Positions 23,251 through 32,174 of a stretch of DNA of 46,047 bases are shown here, piece after piece. Location of the stretch: NCBI RefSeq assembly GCF_014698795.1, contig NZ_JACJTR010000046.1:1-46047 (forward strand). The letters run 5' to 3'. Within the stretch, counting starts at the first letter, position 1. The number at the start of each line of letters is the position of its first letter. The position numbers and the translations under genes were made by a program. The notes beneath the pieces are model-generated. The model was not told where the DNA came from, searched no databases, and worked only from the letters and a program-made list of their open reading frames with translations. This stretch comes from Nostoc sp. FACHB-892 (lineage in GTDB: Bacteria > Cyanobacteriota > Cyanobacteriia > Cyanobacteriales > Nostocaceae).

Positions 23251-25863
23251 CTACAGAACCTCCAACAGTTGTTTAATTTTGGTGTCTTGGCGTTCTTTGA
23301 ATTTTTCTGGAAAATTTAACTCAAGCGCAATTTTACCATTTGCCTGTTCTTCTACTGCATAAATTTCGGCAACAAATCGATTAGATGAGAGATTATCCTC
23401 ATCCTCATTTAACAGTAAACCAACTAATGGTTTAACAGTTCGCATCGTGTGCAAATCCTGTTGTCCTAGCATTTTGTGAGAAGACACGGCTTTTGTATCC
23501 TCTATTTCCAAGCGCAAACCCGTTGTTCCTAACTCTGTGGCTACTGCAAAGAAGAAGTTACCATCCCAATAGAGTCGGCTATGGCTGTTTACCTGCTTGC
23601 GTACCTTTTTACGGCTAGTTTGTTTTACGTCACGCAATGCCCGAGTCAGACTGGTGGCTAAAAATCCTAGAGAAGCGAAGGGTCGGTCTACATACTGGCC
23701 TTTCTGAGAATACCACTCTCGGACATCAGAATACAAAACTAGAGTTAAAGCATCGCGTTGGGCATTGTTGAGCTTCACAAAATCAACAGCTAAAAGCGTT
23801 TCTGTATCATTAATCGGAGAGACTCGGACAATCTGTGCTGTCAAGGAGGCGCTAGCAGTATAATCTCCCATCACCTCAACCTCTACTTCATCCAGTAAAT
23901 TGGGCCAAGTTTCCAAAGAAATTAATGCCCCAGTTTCTGAAATATTCACCGTTTTGCCCATGATTGTTTGACCGTTACTGGTAATTAAGATGGAGAGGCG
24001 ACGCTTTAAACGGTGGGCAGTACGTACTTGTGGTTGTTCAAAGCCAACCAGCAAAGCAGCTGTCAGCAAAACCAGATTAAAAACAGACCACATGGTGTTG
24101 ACTAAGACCGCTTGCCAATCTTCAGGATGTAGCAGCAGCCAATAGGGAACAGCTAGCAAGGAAGATACTACAAGTGCTGTCACCACCAAAAGACCACGCA
24201 TCGATTCCCAATCAAAGGTACGTTTGGTTATAGACGTTCCTTTGTCAGTAACGTTAAATGAACCCAGCTTAGGGTTAAACAGCGCCAACATCGTCACCCA
24301 TCCAGCCTGGAAAGCCATCGCAAATTCAAAAATTTCATTCCAGAAGGAGAAACGAACGTTTTTGTAAATGATGTAGTTAGTAAAAAGAGAGAGGAGAATA
24401 TGGGGTAAGGCGTAGGCTAGAGTTTCTAAACCCAAACCTTGGACAGAGTTAACGCCAAATAATAAAAATAGTGTGGGAGCGATCGCGTATATTAGTCGAG
24501 GATAGCCATATAAAAAGTGTGAAGTCGCGCTAAAATAACAAATCCGTTGTGCAAATGTTAGGTTCAGCTTCGGATTAAAAATCGGGTTTTCTAATCGCAA
24601 AATCTGCGCCATCCCCCTTGCCCAACGCACTTGTTGTCCTACATAAGAAGAAAACGTTTCTGGCGCTAAACCAGCCACCATAATTTTGTCGTAGTAGACA
24701 GACTTGTAACCCAACGAATGCAATCGCAAAGCAGTGTGGCAATCTTCCGTCACGGTTTCTACTGCAATTCCCCCAACTTCTAAAGCGTGGGATTTGCGGA
24801 TTAATGCTGCGGAACCGCAGAAAAAGGCGGCATTCCAAAAATCGTTACCTTTTTGCAGCACCTTATAAAACAGTTCATTGCCTGCGGGTATTCTACCTTT
24901 AGTGACTAAATTACGCTCGAAAGGGTCGGGGTTATAGAACCAGTGGGGAGTTTGGACAAATGATACTTTGGGATCGAAGAAAAAACCCATTGTATGCAAG
25001 AGAATTTGCCGCGATGGAATGTGGTCACAGTCCAAAATCAACACTAAATCGCCGTCGGTTTTGTAAAAGGCGGTATTGATATTACCAGCCTTAGCGTGGT
25101 CGTTATTGTCCCGCGTCATGTGTATACAGCCTAGTTCTTGGCACATTTGCCATAGCTGTTCTCGTCTTTTACTAAACTGTTCTCGGCGTGGGTCGTTCTC
25201 TCTATACTTTTCTGGACGACCATCATCAAGCACATAAACCTTTTTTTTATCAGGAGCATAATCACAGGCTAAGGCTGCCACAGCCGTCTTGCGAACAATC
25301 TCCACATCTTCGTTGTATGTGGGAATATAGATATCAACTTTGAACCATTCTTCAACCGGAATGTTTGTGAGATTAACTGGTTGGCGTTCTTGAATTTTCA
25401 GGGTTTGAAAGTATGCCAATATCAAGGTGAGGATGGCATAAAGTTCGGCGGCGAACAAAAATACGCAAGCGATGCTATTGAGCCAACCATCAAAGTTCAG
25501 GGTGTAGCTGGTGCGGTAGTATAAATAACGCAGCGTTGTTACCATACTCAGCCACAGCATAAACAGGTGATAATAGTGGCTGATTTCTGGTGAAGACTCT
25601 TGAAACTCTGCGTGTATAAGCAGTTGTCCCAGTAGCACGAGAAACACTGCTACCAATCCCTGCTGCCAAACTTCTATCGGAGTAATAATCAGTGGCACTG
25701 AAAGCACCAATAGCAGCAGGATAAACCACTTAAACTGTTTCACACCCACTTTTTGGAGAGTGCGGTCAAAAAATCTAGGGGTAATATCAATCAACCAATT
25801 GCTAAATTTTAAGCGCTGGCGATCGCGTGATTTCTGGGGCGATGTAGGTGGGGAAGAAGTCAT
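23251..25863 (-). CDS. bcsA: Cellulose synthase catalytic subunit with PilZ domain
   Basis: BcsA polymerises UDP-glucose into beta-1,4-glucan and threads it across the inner membrane. The 870-residue protein has N-terminal membrane helices, then a family 2 glycosyltransferase domain with YIPTYNED, VYVLDDG, LVLILDCDHIPSR (DxD), TEDCHTALRLH (the TED base) and QQVRWARG (the Q(Q/R)xRW acceptor motif), and further helices. A PilZ domain follows, with RLKRR and NISETGAL, the RxxxR and NxSxxG parts of the c-di-GMP site. This predicts activation by c-di-GMP. A C-terminal region of about 170 residues is soluble. It is the last gene of the minus-strand cluster, 57 bp after bcsB. Confidence 0.94.
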   Translation of the reverse strand: MTSSPPTSPQKSRDRQRLKFSNWLIDITPRFFDRTLQKVGVKQFKWFILLLLVLSVPLIITPIEVWQQGLVAVFLVLLGQLLIHAEFQESSPEISHYYHLFMLWLSMVTTLRYLYYRTSYTLNFDGWLNSIACVFLFAAELYAILTLILAYFQTLKIQERQPVNLTNIPVEEWFKVDIYIPTYNEDVEIVRKTAVAALACDYAPDKKKVYVLDDGRPEKYRENDPRREQFSKRREQLWQMCQELGCIHMTRDNNDHAKAGNINTAFYKTDGDLVLILDCDHIPSRQILLHTMGFFFDPKVSFVQTPHWFYNPDPFERNLVTKGRIPAGNELFYKVLQKGNDFWNAAFFCGSAALIRKSHALEVGGIAVETVTEDCHTALRLHSLGYKSVYYDKIMVAGLAPETFSSYVGQQVRWARGMAQILRLENPIFNPKLNLTFAQRICYFSATSHFLYGYPRLIYAIAPTLFLLFGVNSVQGLGLETLAYALPHILLSLFTNYIIYKNVRFSFWNEIFEFAMAFQAGWVTMLALFNPKLGSFNVTDKGTSITKRTFDWESMRGLLVVTALVVSSLLAVPYWLLLHPEDWQAVLVNTMWSVFNLVLLTAALLVGFEQPQVRTAHRLKRRLSILITSNGQTIMGKTVNISETGALISLETWPNLLDEVEVEVMGDYTASASLTAQIVRVSPINDTETLLAVDFVKLNNAQRDALTLVLYSDVREWYSQKGQYVDRPFASLGFLATSLTRALRDVKQTSRKKVRKQVNSHSRLYWDGNFFFAVATELGTTGLRLEIEDTKAVSSHKMLGQQDLHTMRTVKPLVGLLLNEDEDNLSSNRFVAEIYAVEEQANGKIALELNFPEKFKERQDTKIKQLLEVL

Positions 25864-25920
25864 TTTGGATCTAAATTTTGAAATTTAAATTTAAAATTGG
25901 CGATATCTAACCGAAAGTGT

Positions 25921-28260
25921 CTACTTTTTGTCAGCAGTCAAGCGCTTGATATACAACTGGAGAATCCCGTAAAGAACTAGAGATACAGTGAGAATGCCTA
26001 GAGGTAGCAATAGCCAATTTTCTTGTAAAAAGCGTGATGCCTTGCTGAGGAGACTGGTATTTTCCCAGCGACGAGTATTTGGGGCGCTTTGGAAAAACTG
26101 TAGTTGATAGGCATCAGCATCGTAGGAAACCAAGTCTTTTTGATCGCTACTAATTAGCACCGTATCCTTTTTGAGTTGGAAGAACCACGGATCTTGATTG
26201 AGGACTTGCCGCACTCGCTCTAAACCAGTTTCGGTTTGAGATGTTAAAGCTAGAACGACGCGATCGCTATTCCAAGGAGAGATAATTTGCTTAATCATCC
26301 CTTGTGTATCCTGCGGTGTCTGAACCACAGCATTGGCAGAGGAACGGGAATATGCCTGACTCAAGTTAAAGCCAGTGGAATTAAATACTTCAGGAAAAGG
26401 AAAGTCTTCTCGCGTTCCAATTCCTACCAAATGGTCATTTTTGCGGGCTTTTGTTGGTAAAGCATCCGGTGTATAAACATTTAGTTTGACAGTATCTGCT
26501 TGACTGAGCCTTCCTAAGCGTTCGCTAAAAGCTAATAAAGTCAACACATCTGTCTTCGAGGGGATTTGTGGTACGACAATCGCTGTCTGGGACAAATCCT
26601 GTGGTGCAGCAAAGGGGAAACCGAATTTCAGCAGGTTCAAATCTGGTAGTTGTGTAGAAATTTCCCGTTTCAGGTCGAAGCTAGTATCAGAATGTACCGT
26701 ACCTGTAAGCTGTTGATCTGGTGGCTGAAGACAGTTCTGTTTATCAAAGGGTTCTCTAGGATTCATCCGCAAGAAAACTTGCAGTTTCGAGTTGGGTTTG
26801 ATCAAGTTTTCCGGCAAATTGACTTTCAGGTTTTTGCGAGTTTCTCCCGACTCAGAATCAAGACGTGCCCCACCAATGAAAACTCCATCCAGTAAAACTT
26901 CGATCGCAGAAGTTCGCGGATTAACCTGCGGCCCGTAGCTGTACACCAGATTCATGGAACTACCCCGGACAAACCGATCATCTGGTAAAGCGCGAAAATC
27001 AATTTCAATTGGCGGCGCTCCGATCCCACGTACAGTTACATCACTAAATGGCTCACCATTTACCTGGGTTTTAATGTCGCCCAGTTTAAAAGAATTTTGC
27101 TCTGGCAAATAACGAGGCCACTGGCGGAGTCCTGGTGTCGAACCTTCCTTGATGGTACTGACGAATATTACCTGACCAGTCCCCATTTTCCGCAAGTCTG
27201 GCTGTGATAAAAATTGAGTTGCCTTTTCCACGGCTTTTGCACTGTTGCCAGTAGCAATTAAAACTGGAACCCCACTCTTTTCAGCTTGAGTTATAATCAA
27301 TACCCCTGTTTCGTCTGGTACAGGGTTATTATCACGATCGAGAATTTGATTGCTGACGACTTTCAGGGGCAAATTCTTCCAAGTATTTAGGGTTGGTTGC
27401 TCGTTGGGAGTACCAATGATGACCAAGCGATCGCTTGCCTTCACGTTTGCGACATCAGACACTAAGCTAGTTTGAATCGGGCGAAAATCTGCGATTCTCC
27501 CCAATGCTGCTTGTAAGCGAGCTGCTGCTGTCAACCAGGATTGATCAACTTGACTCGGTTGTAAATAAGCAATTTGGTTAGTTTCTAAGCCGAGTTCGTC
27601 AAAGAAAGGATAAGGATAGCGGCTGAAATTCAGGGGAATCGGCTGCCTTTCATAGTTCAAGATTAATTTGGAATCTGGCAGAATCTCTGTCCATAAGTCG
27701 GGGCTACTAGGGTCGCTACATTCAATGCTGTTATTCTGCTGTGCCACCAAAATGAGTTCATTATAGTCTTGCAGCAGCTTTGGTGGGATATTAAACAGCA
27801 CTTGACCTACTTGGGACTCTTTGCGATTGAGTGGTACACTACCAACACTGGTACCATTGACTAGCACGGTCAGGTTCGAGCGATTGGCATACAGTGCAGG
27901 TGAGTGTTGAAAACGGATTAAAGCTTGTACCTTACCCCGATCTAGTTTCCAGCCACGAGGGCGGGTAAAGGCAAGACGACCTTCTGAGTAAACCCCACGC
28001 AAGCGCATCCGGTTGCCCACAATTGGACTACGATTAAATTCTAGGGTGTAAGTTGCTAGGTTTTTGGCACTAGCAGCTTTTAAGTCTGCTTTATTAGTAT
28101 TTTCTGATGTCGTTGCTTGAGCTAATAAAGTTACTGCTTGTTGCAGATCACCTTTAGTTTGAGCTTGAGCGCTCAATAATGAACTAGGAAACAAAAAAAA
28201 GCAAGAAGTAACAATAATTGCTTTTTTACTAATTTGGGAAAGATGAAACAATTGCTTCAT
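25921..28260 (-). CDS. bcsB: Cellulose synthase regulatory subunit BcsB
   Basis: BcsB is a periplasmic carbohydrate-binding protein anchored by one C-terminal helix that joins BcsA to form the active complex. I start at the ATG at 28260, giving a 779-residue protein with a typical signal peptide ending ...SLLSAQAQT; a TTG at 28293 would add 11 residues. The protein shows repeated jelly-roll carbohydrate-binding parts (ALIRFQHSPALYANRSNLTVLVNG and VRGSSMNLVYSYGPQ) and the C-terminal anchor WLLLPLGILTVSLVLYGIL. Length and layout match BcsB. The genes before and after are bcsZ and bcsA. A BcsB so clearly of the proteobacterial type is not universal in cyanobacteria. Confidence 0.9.
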   Translation of the reverse strand: MKQLFHLSQISKKAIIVTSCFFLFPSSLLSAQAQTKGDLQQAVTLLAQATTSENTNKADLKAASAKNLATYTLEFNRSPIVGNRMRLRGVYSEGRLAFTRPRGWKLDRGKVQALIRFQHSPALYANRSNLTVLVNGTSVGSVPLNRKESQVGQVLFNIPPKLLQDYNELILVAQQNNSIECSDPSSPDLWTEILPDSKLILNYERQPIPLNFSRYPYPFFDELGLETNQIAYLQPSQVDQSWLTAAARLQAALGRIADFRPIQTSLVSDVANVKASDRLVIIGTPNEQPTLNTWKNLPLKVVSNQILDRDNNPVPDETGVLIITQAEKSGVPVLIATGNSAKAVEKATQFLSQPDLRKMGTGQVIFVSTIKEGSTPGLRQWPRYLPEQNSFKLGDIKTQVNGEPFSDVTVRGIGAPPIEIDFRALPDDRFVRGSSMNLVYSYGPQVNPRTSAIEVLLDGVFIGGARLDSESGETRKNLKVNLPENLIKPNSKLQVFLRMNPREPFDKQNCLQPPDQQLTGTVHSDTSFDLKREISTQLPDLNLLKFGFPFAAPQDLSQTAIVVPQIPSKTDVLTLLAFSERLGRLSQADTVKLNVYTPDALPTKARKNDHLVGIGTREDFPFPEVFNSTGFNLSQAYSRSSANAVVQTPQDTQGMIKQIISPWNSDRVVLALTSQTETGLERVRQVLNQDPWFFQLKKDTVLISSDQKDLVSYDADAYQLQFFQSAPNTRRWENTSLLSKASRFLQENWLLLPLGILTVSLVLYGILQLYIKRLTADKK

Positions 28261-28431
28261 GGTAAAGTGTGATTTTAGTGTGAATTTACTCAAATTTTTT
28301 ATGTAAAAAGCACAAGTATTTTGTTGCTTTTAGAACTTAAAAATCATCCCATCGGATTTTTTTAAGGAAATCAACGGGAGTAAAAGGTATTTGGAAAGCA
28401 AGGCTTTGCTCTAACTCAAGGTCAGAAGATG

Positions 28432-29691
28432 TCATTTAAGCAGTCGCGGGGGAATTGTCTTCGGAGGTAGCAATCCTAACCAAGCCAAATTCTGGGTGTA
28501 ATAAGCAGATTCGTCTCCCCAAATTCCCTGCTTGTATTGAGGTATAATCTTTTTCACAAGCAGTTCTTGAGCGATCGCTGGTTCTATCAACTGCATGGCG
28601 GCATACAACATAGCGTATTGGGATGTAGCTTCGTAATCCACTAATGCTTTCCCTTGGAGATCGATACTTGCTGGTAGACTTGATTGTTTACTCCACAGTT
28701 TTTGCAGGTGCTGAGTGGATGTCACTAGATAGCGCTGCGCTTGCGGTGAGTTGAACCAGGCAGCATCCAACGATAAACGCCACCAAACTCGATAAGAATC
28801 AAAGCTATACAAACTCTTTAGAGTACTAGATGCTGGTAGGGTTTGGTATTCTCCTGTTTTGGTATTTAGAGCTACCCAATCACTGGGTAAACCTACGCTA
28901 GAAAGCTTTGCGGAATCTTCTAGTACTTGATAGCTGCTGTCTACCAAACTCAACCAATCATGTTGGGGATCAACTTGTGCAAAGATACGAAAAGCATAGG
29001 GTGCAAAATAAGAAGGATTCAGGTAAAAGGTAGATGCATTCGGGACAAATGCAGCTACAGGTCCTGGTAACAGGTAGCGCTTACCTTGTGGTTCTGAGAT
29101 GGTGGACAAGTTCCACAAATCTTGCAGTTTAACTTTTGCCAGTTCCAGGTATTCGGGACGATTCCAACGCCGTGATGCTAAAATCAGGGCAGTAATCGCA
29201 TCTATATCTCCATCACTGGCAAAGTTACTGTCGATGACACCCCAGTTACCATCTTGCTTTCGCCCCCACTTCCAAGCCCACAAACTATCTGTGCGTTTAC
29301 CACCCGCTTGGCGCTGGAGGTTATTTTCTGACCAGTTTAAAGTCAGGGCAAAGGTTGCCGGATCATTAATCAGTACTGCTCTGAGCAAAGCATAAGCTTG
29401 ACCTTCACTAGTTGAGCGATCGCTTGCTTCGTAATCAATCACTCGCCCATCTGACTGAATAAATCTTTGGCGGTAGCTATCCCAACTTTGGGCTAGTAAT
29501 TCCCGGTTGGGGGTAGATTTAGGGAGATCAGCTAATAATCTAGTGAGATTTTGACTACTACCTTCAGTGGGGACGTTTGCCACCGGAGTTTGCTCATCCG
29601 GCGTTTTGGGGTTTGCTGCCGAGTAACTAGAGACACAGGCAGATAAACCAATCAGGCAGGCAATAGCTGCCACTCTTGGGAAGTGCCACAT
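28432..29691 (-). CDS. bcsZ: Endo-beta-1,4-glucanase of GH8 (BcsZ-like), lipoprotein
   Basis: BcsZ is a periplasmic cellulase found in cellulose synthesis operons, thought to trim or release nascent chains. The 419-residue protein begins with a lipoprotein signal IACLIGLSAC, a lipobox with Cys19, so it is probably anchored to a membrane. The GH8 acid Glu lies in STSEGQAYALLRAV (about residues 93-106) and the aspartate region is DSNFASDGDIDAITALILA (about 154-172). The rest (DGRVIDYEASDRSTSEGQ and KRYLLPGPVAAFVPN) fits the family. It sits between the TPR gene and bcsB on the same strand, with 125-bp and 170-bp gaps. Confidence 0.9.
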   Translation of the reverse strand: MWHFPRVAAIACLIGLSACVSSYSAANPKTPDEQTPVANVPTEGSSQNLTRLLADLPKSTPNRELLAQSWDSYRQRFIQSDGRVIDYEASDRSTSEGQAYALLRAVLINDPATFALTLNWSENNLQRQAGGKRTDSLWAWKWGRKQDGNWGVIDSNFASDGDIDAITALILASRRWNRPEYLELAKVKLQDLWNLSTISEPQGKRYLLPGPVAAFVPNASTFYLNPSYFAPYAFRIFAQVDPQHDWLSLVDSSYQVLEDSAKLSSVGLPSDWVALNTKTGEYQTLPASSTLKSLYSFDSYRVWWRLSLDAAWFNSPQAQRYLVTSTQHLQKLWSKQSSLPASIDLQGKALVDYEATSQYAMLYAAMQLIEPAIAQELLVKKIIPQYKQGIWGDESAYYTQNLAWLGLLPPKTIPPRLLK

Positions 29692-29816
29692 CCTAAGAAC
29701 AATTTGATTTATAAAACATTAGCTGATGGGGAAAGCGGGAGAGTATCATCTCGTTGCCCTTATTGTTCCCTTGTAGTTGTTTAAAATTAACTTTCATGAA
29801 TAAATTTAAGCGATCG

Positions 29817-32174
29817 CTAATTTCTGTTTCGGCGTCGATAGTCTTCCCAAGGGGGTTGAAATCCCCGTCGTAGCAGAAAGTCTGTTTGGATTTGCTGTAT
29901 TTGCCGAGCTGCATCGCTATCGCTTCCTCCTTCTGCGGCTGCTTCTAATTGCAGTTGTTCTAGCTGTGCCAGTGCTGTCAAAGGCTGATCTAAAATTGCA
30001 TTCAATCCAGCAAGGGCGCGGCGTGCGCCTTTGTCTTCCGGTTTTTGTGCCAACACTTGAGCATAAATCTCCTGTGCCGATTCAAAGCGGCGTTGTTCAA
30101 AGCGAATTCCGCCCAAAGCCGCTAGAGCATCGATGTTATCTGGTTGCTGCGCCAAAATATTTTCATAGGTATTGCTAGCCAAATTCAAATCACCTACAGA
30201 TCGAGCTAACTCTGCCTGCAACTGGTATGAGTCAGGAGTATTGGGAATGCGAGCAATCAATTGCTTCATCCGCGCTTGCGCTTGAGCCGGATTGCGTTTC
30301 GCTATCACCTGTAACAGGCGCAGTTGTAGTGGTATAGAACTAGGGTCAACTTCTAGCAGATAACTATATAAAGCTTCTTTTTGCGGATCTGTAGGCAGCG
30401 CCCCTAACAAACTGTATAGTTCTGGAGGAGTATTGGTTGCAGGTTGTGTCGCTAACCAATTATTGAGAACTGCCTCTGCTTCTGGTTGGGAGATTCGCTT
30501 GGCTTGATAGGCGATACTAGCACGCCCTAGTTGAATCGATAAATTTTGAGGATTGCGGGCTATCAATTGGTCATAAACTGTTACAGCCTCATCAAAACGC
30601 TTTTGTTGCAGTCGCACTCCAGCCAGCCCGCCCAAAGCAGCATCAATAATATCGCTACTATTTGGCTTGCTAGCAAGCACAGCTTGGTAGCGTTGGGCAC
30701 TCGCTTCAAGGCTACCCTCACGACGCTCAATTTCTGCTGCTAATAATTGGGGTGCGAGGTCTTTAGCACCTGCGGGGGTAGCTGTATAAGCTGCCAGGGC
30801 TTGCCTTGCAGCATTCAAATCTTGGCGCTGCACATACATCTGCGCGACCCGGAAATTCAAAAACGGGACGTTAACCCCCATTTGTAAGAGATTTTGGTAC
30901 ACAGGTAAAAATTCTGGGTCGGGAGCATCAATGTTTACTAAGGCATTAGCTAGTTGTTGCAACTGTACGCGATCACTCGGCACTGATTGTATTGCAGTCG
31001 CTAAACGCTGTTTCAAGTCATTTTTACCGATTAAACCTAGCTGATTTTCTAAAGCTAATTGCTGCACCAGCAAACTTTGATCGTTGGGAAATTCTAACGC
31101 CACCCGTCGATAGAGTTGCAGCGCTGTTTGTCGTCCTTCGGGGAACCCAGTAAAGACATCAGCGACTTCACGCAGTAGTTTGGGGGAAGGATTGGGATCG
31201 GTTTGGAGTGCTTGACGGTAGAGATTGAAAACTTGCTGTGTGAGGGTGGGGTTATTGGTGTACTTGCGAATTTCATTGAGCGATCGCGCTAAGGGCAAAA
31301 TCGCCTCTGGCCTTCCTTGTAATACATCCAAAACTGCCAATGCTTGAGCTTGTTGTTGATTGACAAGATATGCTATAGCCAGTTCTTTACGAGTTTCAAA
31401 CTCTATCTGGTCAAGTTTATTCGAGCGCTGCAATTGCGCTTCTAACACCTGTACTGCCCCCGCAGGATTGCCTGTTTCTCGTAAGGTGCGACCGTAGGCT
31501 ACTGCTGCATAACCTGTAATGGCTTTGCCAGTGGAGCGATAGCGGTTAAACAACTCTAATGCTTTAGGAAAATCCCCACTGTAACTATAAGTTTGAGCTG
31601 CACCAATGACTGTCTCTGGTGTGGGGTTGTTGTTCAGTGCTATTTGGTAGTCTGCCAAAGACTCGCTTAATTGTCCTTGATAGGAGTACAGTAGAGCACG
31701 GTAACCACGACCTTCTGAGTCATTAGGATTTAACTCTAGGAAAGTTGTCAGAGCCTCAATCCCTTTTAAGTTCCACTCAGGACGATAAGTAGCCAATAGA
31801 CCAACTGTCTTTAAAGCTAGTTGGTTGTTGGAGTCTACTGCCAGTACTTGTTGATAAGCACTCCAAGCTTCAGGAATACGTCCGGCTCGACGATAAGCGA
31901 TCGCTAATCCTAACCTAACTTGCGAAGATTGCGGTTGACTTTTGAGGGCTTGTTGGAAGGCTGCGATCGCATCATTGATAAAGCCTTTTTTTAAAAATGC
32001 AAAACCTTTTTGTGCCGATGCTGATAAGTTCTGTGCTTGAGCAGGGGCAATGCTGCCCAAGGAGGACACAGTTACCAAGGAAGTAAAAAGGAAAAATGAA
32101 CAAATAAAAAGAGAACGATATTGTATTTTTTTAGCTTTTCCCTTTTGCTTTTTATCTATATTATTTTGACTCAT
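29817..32174 (-). CDS. TPR periplasmic protein, BcsC-like scaffold part
   Basis: A 785-residue exported protein with a signal peptide (FICSFFLFTSLVTVSSLGSIAPAQAQ) and tetratricopeptide repeats over almost the whole chain, for example FINDAIAAFQQALKSQPQSSQVRLGLAIAYRRAGR and later similar units spaced by about 34-36 residues. In proteobacteria the TPR scaffold is the N-terminal part of BcsC, fused to an outer-membrane barrel; here the barrel is a separate gene upstream that overlaps this one by 4 bp (ATGA). No barrel follows in this protein; it ends in the basic DYRRRNRN. Role: periplasmic conduit and scaffold for cellulose export, by context. Confidence 0.83.
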   Translation of the reverse strand: MSQNNIDKKQKGKAKKIQYRSLFICSFFLFTSLVTVSSLGSIAPAQAQNLSASAQKGFAFLKKGFINDAIAAFQQALKSQPQSSQVRLGLAIAYRRAGRIPEAWSAYQQVLAVDSNNQLALKTVGLLATYRPEWNLKGIEALTTFLELNPNDSEGRGYRALLYSYQGQLSESLADYQIALNNNPTPETVIGAAQTYSYSGDFPKALELFNRYRSTGKAITGYAAVAYGRTLRETGNPAGAVQVLEAQLQRSNKLDQIEFETRKELAIAYLVNQQQAQALAVLDVLQGRPEAILPLARSLNEIRKYTNNPTLTQQVFNLYRQALQTDPNPSPKLLREVADVFTGFPEGRQTALQLYRRVALEFPNDQSLLVQQLALENQLGLIGKNDLKQRLATAIQSVPSDRVQLQQLANALVNIDAPDPEFLPVYQNLLQMGVNVPFLNFRVAQMYVQRQDLNAARQALAAYTATPAGAKDLAPQLLAAEIERREGSLEASAQRYQAVLASKPNSSDIIDAALGGLAGVRLQQKRFDEAVTVYDQLIARNPQNLSIQLGRASIAYQAKRISQPEAEAVLNNWLATQPATNTPPELYSLLGALPTDPQKEALYSYLLEVDPSSIPLQLRLLQVIAKRNPAQAQARMKQLIARIPNTPDSYQLQAELARSVGDLNLASNTYENILAQQPDNIDALAALGGIRFEQRRFESAQEIYAQVLAQKPEDKGARRALAGLNAILDQPLTALAQLEQLQLEAAAEGGSDSDAARQIQQIQTDFLLRRGFQPPWEDYRRRNRN

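Noticed and set aside
26625..26660. GGTTCAAATC resembling a tRNA T-loop
   Set aside because: It is inside bcsB coding sequence and no acceptor or anticodon stem can be built around it.
28262..28290. Two AGTGTGA copies before bcsB considered as a Crp site
   Set aside because: They are direct, not inverted, and overlap the possible upstream start codon of bcsB; no dyad of TGTGA-N6-TCACA is present.
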